Positions 1 through 5,038 of a DNA stretch of 5,038 nucleotides are shown here, one piece after another. The notes under the pieces were generated by a model that saw only the letters and a program-made list of their open reading frames with translations, had not been told where the DNA came from and ran no database searches. How positions within the stretch are numbered: the first letter of the stretch is position 1; every line of letters begins with the position of its first letter. The position numbers were made by a program, and so were the translations under genes. The DNA lies in NCBI GenBank assembly GCA_002724505.1, contig PBOV01000058.1, positions 3,155 to 8,192 of the forward strand, in the 5' to 3' direction. This DNA is from Rhodospirillaceae bacterium (GTDB taxonomy: Bacteria; Pseudomonadota; Alphaproteobacteria; MPNO01; UBA2964).

Positions 1-710
1 GAAGAGGCCTTATCGTTTTCACGCTCAGATAGAACAATCAGCGCGTCCACCGCGACGGCTTTGGACCCCCGAATGATAAGGGGATTAATATCAATTTCTT
101 CAATCTCAGGATGATCAATTGCTACCTGACCGACCGCCATTAGTGAATGGCACAAAATATCAAGATCAGCGGCCGGCATGCCCCGCACGGCTTGAAGAAT
201 TTTATGCCCGCGGATCGAACGCAACATATCTCGTGCATCTTTTTTACGCAGTGGCGCTATTCGGAAGGTTACGTCTTGAAGAATTTCCGTAAAAATGCCT
301 CCTAATCCAAACATTACCGCCGGACCAAAAGAGGGATCACGATGCATGCCAATCATAATTTCCCGCGCACCAGAAACCATCTCCTGCACCAAGAAAGCGC
401 CATCATAATTTTTCCCAGCGCGTTTCCTGATAGTTTTAAAGGCCTCAACAAGGGCCGCCTGGGACGCTAGATTTACAGCAATTAAACCTTTTTCAGTTTT
501 ATGTGCTTCATCCGCAGAGCAGCCTTTTAAAACGACCGGATATTTAACCTTTTTTGCGGCTGCTTTTGCTTGCGACTGCGTAGAAACAAGAATTTCACGG
601 CTGATTGGAACGCCATATGCGCCTAGGACCCGCTTACTCTCATATTCCGACAGCGTCTTCTGTCCTTTAACAACCGCCGCTTTAATAATTTTCTCAGTAC
701 GAGTTGTCAT
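1..710 (-). CDS. ATP-grasp (beta) subunit of ADP-forming acyl-CoA synthetase, 3' end cut by window
   Basis: An open frame with no stop runs from ATG at 710 off the left edge, giving 236 complete codons. The protein reads as the ATP-grasp domain of the NDP-forming acetyl/acyl-CoA synthetase superfamily (acetate-CoA ligase, succinyl-CoA synthetase relatives). The N-terminal part has the family's 'SEYESKRVLGAYGVP' opening (residues 21-35). The 'HKTEKGL' segment (70-76) carries the His expected to accept phosphate in this family. 'GLGGIFTEILQDV' (135-147) and 'EIDINPL' (205-211) are the ATP-grasp nucleotide/Mg signatures. In this family the beta part moves phosphate between a phospho-His on the CoA-binding subunit and ADP/ATP. 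Stand-alone beta subunits are about 230-240 residues, so the stop probably lies just outside the window; if not, it is a larger fusion. The start is supported by GGAG (719-722) 8 bases upstream and by its position 4 bases after the preceding stop, which implies translational coupling. The acid substrate is unknown. Confidence 0.87.
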   Translation of the reverse strand, partial: MTTRTEKIIKAAVVKGQKTLSEYESKRVLGAYGVPISREILVSTQSQAKAAAKKVKYPVVLKGCSADEAHKTEKGLIAVNLASQAALVEAFKTIRKRAGKNYDGAFLVQEMVSGAREIMIGMHRDPSFGPAVMFGLGGIFTEILQDVTFRIAPLRKKDARDMLRSIRGHKILQAVRGMPAADLDILCHSLMAVGQVAIDHPEIEEIDINPLIIRGSKAVAVDALIVLSERENDKAS

Positions 711-714
711 TAGA

Positions 715-1707
715 TCAACTCCGGCCTGTTGTCAGGACAAGCTTACCCGGGCTTTTACTTGTCTTGAATTGCGCCAACGCGGACTGGTAATCGTCCAATT
801 CGTATATACCCTCAATCCTCGGGTTGACCTTACCTTCAGCTAGAAGTTTTAAAATATCCTCAGCTGCGGCTTTAATCACTTGAGGTTTAAATCGGAAATG
901 TAGGTCGAGCGCCATACCAACCAAAGTAACATTCTTGACGTTAAAGTAATTCGCCTTTGCTGAAGGAATTCCAGCGATAAAGCCAATACACACTATGCGC
1001 CCTGAGCAGGCTAGAGTCCGCAAGGCGGCAGTAAAAATTTCACCTCCCAACGGATCAAGAACAATATCGACCCCTTCCTTCCCGGCAACTTTAAACACTT
1101 GCTGCCTTAAATTTTCATTAATATCTTCCACTGACAAGTCGATGATAGCGTCAGCGCCATTTTCCAAGACAATCTTGCCCCGTTCTTCGGAAGAACTACC
1201 TCCAACCACAAAGCCCCCATGGGCCTTTGCTATCTGCACTGCTGCCAGTCCCACACCACCACTTGCACCTAACACCAAGACCTTTTCTCCCGGCTGATAA
1301 GCGCCTCTCTCCATCAGTGCTACCCAAGATGTCATATATACTGTCGCCATCCCCGCCGCAGTCACGAAGTCGACATCTTCAGGAAGGGAAAAGCAGCGAA
1401 CGGCTGGCGCGACACATGTTTCAGCGTAGGCACCCCACGCCACAATCGCCATGACCCTATCCCCGACCTTAAAGCAGGTCACATCATCGCCAACTGCGGA
1501 GATAACACCAGCAACATCGCGGCCTGGGGTAAAGGGACGTTCCGGTTTGGTTTGGTACAAACCCTGCATCATCAGCGTATCCGGAAAATTAATCCCGATC
1601 GCGTGAATATCGATTAGAACCTCGCCCCTGCCAGGAGTAGGCGTCTCAATTTCGCTCAGCTTGTGATTTTCGATCGGGCCAAAGTCTTCAACAAGTACCG
1701 CACGCAT
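715..1707 (-). CDS. Zinc-free NADPH:quinone oxidoreductase-type dehydrogenase (MDR superfamily)
   Basis: The 330-residue protein has the usual length for the quinone oxidoreductase branch of the medium-chain dehydrogenase/reductases. The N-terminal GroES-like domain contains 'GINFPDTLMMQGLY' (38-51), 'PFTPGRDVAG' (58-67) and 'VGDRVMA' (81-87). The Rossmann domain has the dinucleotide loop 'GASGGVGLAAVQIAKAHG' (147-164), and 'DIVLDPLGGEIF' (214-225) is the branch's typical later strand. No structural or catalytic zinc cysteine cluster is visible. Family members reduce quinones, enones or enoyl-CoAs with NADPH in the cytoplasm, and the true substrate here is open; next to a CoA ligase an acyl-CoA or enone step is plausible. 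It has no flavin or 2Fe-2S domain, so it is not the oxygenase's reductase. ATG at 1707 is supported by AGGGA at 1715-1719. The gene lies between the oxygenase (70 bases upstream) and the ATP-grasp gene (4 bases downstream), on the same strand. Confidence 0.9.
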   Translation of the reverse strand: MRAVLVEDFGPIENHKLSEIETPTPGRGEVLIDIHAIGINFPDTLMMQGLYQTKPERPFTPGRDVAGVISAVGDDVTCFKVGDRVMAIVAWGAYAETCVAPAVRCFSLPEDVDFVTAAGMATVYMTSWVALMERGAYQPGEKVLVLGASGGVGLAAVQIAKAHGGFVVGGSSSEERGKIVLENGADAIIDLSVEDINENLRQQVFKVAGKEGVDIVLDPLGGEIFTAALRTLACSGRIVCIGFIAGIPSAKANYFNVKNVTLVGMALDLHFRFKPQVIKAAAEDILKLLAEGKVNPRIEGIYELDDYQSALAQFKTSKSPGKLVLTTGRS

Positions 1708-1727
1708 AGAGTTATCCCTTTTACTTT

Positions 1728-1780
1728 TAAAAGCGGGCGGACCCTACCATCCGGGCAACGCGCAATAAAGCCCGCTTTTA
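1728..1780 (-). terminator. 11-bp perfect inverted repeat between oxygenase and MDR genes; possible terminator/attenuator
   Basis: TAAAAGCGGGC (1728-1738) is exactly complementary to GCCCGCTTTTA (1770-1780), with a 31-base loop. Read on the minus strand, the A-rich base, GC-rich upper stem and T-run resemble an intrinsic terminator, and the same holds in the opposite direction. The first arm starts on the oxygenase stop codon (TAA, 1780-1778), so a terminating ribosome would cover it. The loop also contains GCCCG (1756-1752, minus strand), which could pair with the same CGGGC arm as a weaker 5-bp alternative. The long loop and a T-run that lies within the stem make a strong terminator doubtful. 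It may instead partly reduce expression of the downstream genes or protect the upstream message. Confidence 0.4.
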
Positions 1781-3088
1781 GGGTTCCATAAGCCTCGCCC
1801 ATGCCTTGAACTGAGCTCGCTGCGGCAACTCACCGGTTCCGGTGTTAATGACATCGCCATTGTTGTCTATCTGATCTGTATCGACCCCGCGCGCGAACCA
1901 TACCCACTCCGAATTTTCAGCACCTGAACCCATCTGGCACCGATGAAAATTCTCTAGATCATCGGTTTGGATCAATGAGGCTGCCGAATGCGTTACATTA
2001 AGACCTCGAATAATATCATGGTTCATTTCCGCCGGTGCCCCCTGGAACAAAACTGGCCACACGAGGATTTCCGTACGATCAACCGCAATCGGGCAAATAA
2101 CTCGAACGTGTTGGTTTAATGCCTGCAAGGACATATTTGGATAAAAAGCTGTGTTATGTCTCCTCGGCGCCAAAACCTCTGCCAATCGTTCGGGTGTATG
2201 GTTACTTCTTAAATTTTCGACATACCTTAAATAAGCAGGATCTTCGCGTTTCTTGTCGGCCACCGGCTGATGGCCTGTATAACTATGACCATTCCGCGCG
2301 GCGCCCCACGACTCTCGTCTTTCCCAACGCTCAGCGGCCTTACCTTCATGACTAATTGTCGAGCCTGCGTCGTCACCCTGACGGCGTGAGAACTGCCGTC
2401 CTTTTGAGCCAAGTGTGGACTCGTGGCTGAATGGGACATGATACATATCAACAGTATTTTCGAGCTGGAATTTCCAGTTTCCACGAAAAACATAGCGATG
2501 TATTCCAGCATTAAGCATTACCTTGCCTGATGGCGAACGATCAACGATATCATCGATACTTCCTCGTGAGGGGCCAAGCCATTCTTTAAGAGAAGAGGTC
2601 TCTTCCTTGACACAGGCAAAAACAAAGCCACGATAGTTCTCAACATTTGCTAGCCGACGCATACCAAGTGCCGGGTCATCTAAATTTATACTATCTCCAT
2701 AACCCCTAGGCATTGTAACCGCCTCAAGATCACCGTTATTTTTAAATGTCCAACCGTGATAAGGACAACGGAATGGCTGCGAATTCCCGTGTAGCTCAGC
2801 GCAAACTTTTGCACCGCGATGGCCACAACTATTATAGACGACATAAACCTCTCCATCGGTATGACGGCTCAAGACAACCGGCCGACGTCCTATGTTTCGG
2901 GTGACATAGTCGCCAGGTTTGGGCACTTCACTATCATGTCCAACGTAAACCCAGGTACGTCCAAAAATTCGATCCATTTCTAAATCAAATATTGCGCGAT
3001 CAGTATAAACAGACCGATGGACACTGTCCGCGCGGATTAATCCGCTTAGCTCATGCTTGCGATCACTTAGTTGGTAATGATTATCCAT
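1778..3088 (-). CDS. Rieske non-heme iron aromatic ring-hydroxylating oxygenase, alpha subunit
   Basis: This is the terminal oxygenase large subunit, which binds a Rieske 2Fe-2S cluster and a mononuclear Fe(II) and hydroxylates an aromatic or related substrate with O2. Numbered from the ATG at 3088 (436 residues), the Rieske motif C-x-H-x17-C-x2-H is intact at C88, H90, C108 and H111. The mononuclear site D-x2-H-x4-H is intact at D214, H217 and H222 ('DMYHVPFSH'), and 'DDLENFHRCQ' (376-385) supplies the third carboxylate ligand. The length and the DDLEN-type C-terminal motif resemble the benzoate/anthranilate/phenylpropionate dioxygenase group. The frame stays open to a GTG at 3163 (25 more residues). 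The ATG at 3088 is preferred because GGGAGAG (3098-3104) precedes it at 9 bases, the GTG has no ribosome site, and the extension would consume the divergent promoter region. No beta subunit, ferredoxin or reductase gene is in the window. Substrate and mono- versus dioxygenase action cannot be decided. Confidence 0.92.
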   Translation of the reverse strand: MDNHYQLSDRKHELSGLIRADSVHRSVYTDRAIFDLEMDRIFGRTWVYVGHDSEVPKPGDYVTRNIGRRPVVLSRHTDGEVYVVYNSCGHRGAKVCAELHGNSQPFRCPYHGWTFKNNGDLEAVTMPRGYGDSINLDDPALGMRRLANVENYRGFVFACVKEETSSLKEWLGPSRGSIDDIVDRSPSGKVMLNAGIHRYVFRGNWKFQLENTVDMYHVPFSHESTLGSKGRQFSRRQGDDAGSTISHEGKAAERWERRESWGAARNGHSYTGHQPVADKKREDPAYLRYVENLRSNHTPERLAEVLAPRRHNTAFYPNMSLQALNQHVRVICPIAVDRTEILVWPVLFQGAPAEMNHDIIRGLNVTHSAASLIQTDDLENFHRCQMGSGAENSEWVWFARGVDTDQIDNNGDVINTGTGELPQRAQFKAWARLMEP

Positions 3089-3097
3089 TCCAACATT

Positions 3098-3104
3098 CTC
3101 TCCC
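3098..3104 (-). promoter_or_regulatory. Shine-Dalgarno site that sets the oxygenase start
   Basis: The minus strand reads GGGAGAG ending 9 bases before the ATG at 3088-3086. The earlier in-frame GTG at 3163 has only GGTACCGATAGAATAGC before it, with no purine-rich match. This site is the main reason for choosing the shorter 436-residue oxygenase. Confidence 0.6.
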
Positions 3105-3127
3105 AAACTTACAAAATTCTCTAGTCC

Positions 3128-3169
3128 AATAGCGTTCAAGCATGTTCTCTCGGCGTCAGACACGCTATT
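3128..3169. repeat. 8-bp inverted repeat AATAGCGT-N26-ACGCTATT, candidate operator
   Basis: AATAGCGT (3128-3135) and ACGCTATT (3162-3169) are perfect inverted copies 34 bases apart centre to centre, a little over three helical turns. Each gene therefore has the same ACGCTATT element pointing toward it: it ends 14 bases before the transporter ATG on the plus strand and 39 bases before the oxygenase ATG on the minus strand. The right arm overlaps the weak -10-like TATTCT. The layout suits two half-sites for a dimeric or tetrameric regulator controlling both arms, but a chance match of this size in 95 bases is not negligible. Confidence 0.3.
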
Positions 3170-3183
3170 CTATCGGTACCAAT

Positions 3184-4536
3184 ATGGAAAATACTAAAAC
3201 CACAGATCAAGCCAACCCAGACGAGGTGTCTTTAAAGACACAACTTGCTGTTTATGGAATTGGTACGTTCAGCACGACCACCCATTTCATGTTATTAGTG
3301 ATCGTGCCGATTTGGGCACGTGTCAATATGGGAATTCCAGAAGGCTTTACTCTAGGAATTGTGCTCGGGTGTCGTCCTTTACTCTCCCTTTTTTTGTCGA
3401 TTCATGCTGGAACGTTAATGGACACAATCGGTACTAAGCGTGTCCTTTACTTCATCGGCCTAATGATCCTGACAACGCCGTTTATGTATCCGCTACTTCC
3501 ATTTATTTCTGCCCTAATCGTAATTCAGCTGTTATCAGGCGTTTGTGACTCAATCGGTTGGATGGGCGCACAAACCCTTGTCGGCCAGGTCATGCATGGC
3601 CGAACAAAATATGCGGCAAGGTTAGGCGCGGTAATTCGTTCGGGCCACGTTATAGGGCCTCCGGCGGTAGGGGCGGTGTGGGATTTTGCGGGGCCTTTGG
3701 CCGCCTTTAGCCTGGTTGGGTTGAGTGGGGTCGGATTTTTGGTTTCGGTCATGATGCTTCCTGCAATATCTGCAAGACTTACTGGGTCAACAGAAAACAG
3801 CGAAACACCCCGACCCCCAATTAACTTAAAATCATTACTTCCGAGACCCTCAGATTATATTGCTTCCTTTAAGCTACTAGCATCTCCGACCATCGCCATC
3901 GTGATCCTGTTGGGTATGATGGTTCACATCGGTAATAATATTCAGAGTACGTTCTATATTGTCTGGTTAGAAAAGTATGTTGGCATTCCTGCAACATTAA
4001 TTGGTCTCCTAATTTCATTTTCTTCAATCGCAGCGGCTGGAGGGTCTCTGGCAGCGACGCCGCTGCGACGTCGATTTCCAGCATTTTGGGTTTTATGGAC
4101 CTCTGTTTTTGCCGCATTGATATTAATCTCGATAACACCCCTGTTAGGAAAAGTCGCTATCGTCGCAGGTGTTTCAGGAATTCTTGGGTGGGCTATCGAA
4201 ATTTCACCCCTAATCGCCGCCTATATAGTATTCTGTTTTGTCTCAGGTCTTCGATCCGTCTCAAACGGTATTCATCAGCCTATTGTGATTACTCTAATGC
4301 TGAGAACCGTTGGTCCGAATGAAAAGGGCAAAGCGATTGGGCTCAGGGGCACAATGAACCGGGTTACATCTATGATCGGGCCCTTTTTGTTAGGTGCCTT
4401 GGCAGGGATGGTTGGTTTGGAATACGGTTTTTATATAATCGGGATACTTTCATCAGTGATCATGCTTTGGCTGGCCTGGTTGATGGTGCGGCATCCCGAA
4501 ATCCATGACATTCAGGACAGAATAAAGGAAGAATGA
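3184..4536 (+). CDS. Major facilitator superfamily (MFS) transporter, 12 transmembrane helices
   Basis: This is an inner-membrane secondary carrier of 450 residues from ATG 3184. About twelve hydrophobic helices are arranged as 6+6, with a polar central loop around residues 195-230 ('GSTENSETPRPP'). The MFS motif A between helices 2 and 3 is well kept ('GTLMDTIGTKRVL', 76-88: G, L, D, G, K/R). A weaker counterpart, 'GPNEKGKAIGLRG', precedes helix 11. The frame is open to an earlier ATG at 3142, which would add 14 basic/polar residues. Neither start has a clear Shine-Dalgarno site. ATG 3184 is preferred because the upstream one would put coding sequence over the candidate operator and the extension has no family-like content. 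If the -10-like TATTCT is real, the message would be nearly leaderless. The gene is divergent from the oxygenase and overlaps the dehydrogenase start, so uptake of the pathway substrate or export of a product is likely. Substrate and direction are unknown. Confidence 0.9.
   Translation: MENTKTTDQANPDEVSLKTQLAVYGIGTFSTTTHFMLLVIVPIWARVNMGIPEGFTLGIVLGCRPLLSLFLSIHAGTLMDTIGTKRVLYFIGLMILTTPFMYPLLPFISALIVIQLLSGVCDSIGWMGAQTLVGQVMHGRTKYAARLGAVIRSGHVIGPPAVGAVWDFAGPLAAFSLVGLSGVGFLVSVMMLPAISARLTGSTENSETPRPPINLKSLLPRPSDYIASFKLLASPTIAIVILLGMMVHIGNNIQSTFYIVWLEKYVGIPATLIGLLISFSSIAAAGGSLAATPLRRRFPAFWVLWTSVFAALILISITPLLGKVAIVAGVSGILGWAIEISPLIAAYIVFCFVSGLRSVSNGIHQPIVITLMLRTVGPNEKGKAIGLRGTMNRVTSMIGPFLLGALAGMVGLEYGFYIIGILSSVIMLWLAWLMVRHPEIHDIQDRIKEE
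4526..4529 (+). promoter_or_regulatory. Shine-Dalgarno site and TGATG coupling for the short-chain dehydrogenase
   Basis: AGGA (within AAAGGAAG) lies inside the last codons of the transporter. Two consecutive in-frame ATGs follow, at 4533 and 4536. The second is 6 bases from AGGA and the first only 3, so 4536 is the better start. It shares one base with the transporter stop (TGATG), an arrangement typical of termination-reinitiation coupling. Confidence 0.6.
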
Positions 4537-5038
4537 TGCGACTTAATAAAAGAATAGCGATTGTTAGTGGCGCGGCCGGTGGTATTGGCGAGGGCATAGC
4601 AAAGGCTTATGCCTCCGAGGGAGCCATAATTCTTGCTTGCGATCTTAACGAAGAGGGTGCCGCTGAAACTGCCAAGGAAATCAATCAAAATGGTGGCATC
4701 GCCTCTAGCTGCCATATCGACATTACTGATTCCGGTGCCGTAAAGACTATGATAGCCGAATATGTGAGTGAGCATGGTAAGCTGGATATTATTGCTAATG
4801 TTGCTGGGACCGGACAGCGCCATAGCTTTTTAGAAGCCAAAGTAGAAGAGTTCGACCGTGTGATGCAGGTTAACCTCATGGGAACTTTTATTTGTGCCCA
4901 AGCCGCGGCCAGAGAAATGGTGAAGCAGGGTTATGGCCGGATAGTCAATATTGCGTCTATCGCAGGTACCCGCGCTGGCTCGGGACGCACTGCATACGGC
5001 ACGTCCAAATCGGCTGTCATAGGCTTAACACGTCAAGC
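4536..5038 (+). CDS. Classical short-chain dehydrogenase/reductase (SDR), 3' end cut by window
   Basis: The first 167 residues of an SDR of about 250 residues are present, and the frame is open at the right edge. The Rossmann loop is 'SGAAGGIG' (11-18), with Ser in place of the usual Thr. An Asp at the end of the second strand (D36, 'ACDLNEE') indicates NAD(H) rather than NADP(H). 'NVAG' (88-91) is the structural NNAG-like motif. The catalytic tetrad is complete: N113, S141, Y154 and K158 ('YGTSK'), with the canonical 13-residue Ser-Tyr spacing. The enzyme should oxidise a secondary alcohol or reduce a ketone in the cytoplasm. Being coupled to the transporter and close to a ring-hydroxylating oxygenase, it could act on a hydroxylated intermediate, including a cis-diol. 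Its motifs alone do not separate diol dehydrogenases from 3-oxoacyl reductase-like members, so the substrate is open. An extra Met (4533) could be the start instead. Confidence 0.92.
   Translation, partial: MRLNKRIAIVSGAAGGIGEGIAKAYASEGAIILACDLNEEGAAETAKEINQNGGIASSCHIDITDSGAVKTMIAEYVSEHGKLDIIANVAGTGQRHSFLEAKVEEFDRVMQVNLMGTFICAQAAAREMVKQGYGRIVNIASIAGTRAGSGRTAYGTSKSAVIGLTRQ

Larger units (their letters stand above)
3089..3183. promoter_or_regulatory. Divergent promoter region between oxygenase and transporter
   Basis: This 95-base gap separates the two divergent starts and must hold both promoters unless they reach into the genes. No convincing -35/-10 pair is visible on either strand. On the plus strand TATTCT (3166-3171) matches a -10 box at 4 of 6 positions but lacks a -35. 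On the minus strand TTGAAC (3139-3134) matches a -35 at 4 of 6 but is followed at 17 bases only by TTTTGT. Weak core elements would fit promoters that depend on an activator. An inverted repeat lies near the middle and is listed separately. Confidence 0.45.

Noticed and set aside
995..1454. Plus-strand open frames of 100 and 75 codons opposite the MDR gene
   Set aside because: They lie wholly antisense to a strongly supported gene, are low-complexity Ser/Pro-rich and have no recognisable motif; they are shadows of the real frame.
2119..2511. Open frames of 78 codons (plus) and 94 codons (minus, another frame) within the oxygenase
   Set aside because: They overlap the iron-ligand region of the oxygenase, carry no domain signature and have no ribosome site context.
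3142..3183. N-terminal extension of the transporter from ATG 3142
   Set aside because: No ribosome site, basic/polar residues without carrier similarity, and it would cover the candidate operator and promoter; kept only as an alternative start.
4051..4066. GCAGCG-ACGC-CGCTGC hairpin
   Set aside because: A 6-bp stem inside the transporter coding sequence, made by Ala/Leu/Arg codons; there is no T-run and no gene boundary nearby.
4512..4879. Minus-strand open frames of 103 and 64 codons opposite the short-chain dehydrogenase
   Set aside because: The plus-strand frame contains a full set of SDR motifs over the same bases, so the antisense frames are by-products.

Overview
The window holds five protein-coding genes packed head to tail on two divergent arms, with no RNA gene, insertion sequence, CRISPR array or phage signature visible. 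The gene mix (an NDP-forming CoA ligase, a Rieske aromatic-ring oxygenase, an MFS carrier, a medium-chain and a short-chain dehydrogenase), the tight spacing and the roughly balanced base composition suggest a free-living proteobacterium with broad catabolic capacity, perhaps a marine or soil alphaproteobacterium. That placement is an inference from style and not from a marker gene.

Left arm, minus strand, transcribed from about 3100 down to 1: a Rieske non-heme iron oxygenase alpha subunit (3088-1778), a zinc-free quinone-oxidoreductase-type MDR (1707-715) and the ATP-grasp (beta) part of an ADP-forming acyl-CoA synthetase (710 down to the window edge). The last two are separated by only 4 bases. 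The first two are separated by 70 bases carrying an 11-bp perfect inverted repeat that begins on the oxygenase stop codon.

Right arm, plus strand: a 12-helix major facilitator transporter (3184-4536) and a classical NAD-type short-chain dehydrogenase (4536 to the window edge), whose stop and start codons overlap as TGATG.

The roughly 95-bp gap between the arms (3089-3183) is the only place for the divergent promoters. It contains an inverted repeat, AATAGCGT-N26-ACGCTATT, that could be an operator. Taken together the genes look like a small-molecule degradation module: import by the MFS carrier, ring or C-H hydroxylation by the Rieske enzyme, alcohol/ketone and enone redox steps by the SDR and MDR, and CoA activation (or thioester-driven ATP formation) by the ATP-grasp protein. 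The substrate cannot be read from the sequence. The oxygenase beta subunit, its electron-transfer partners, the CoA-binding half of the ligase and a regulator are not in the window and may lie just outside it.
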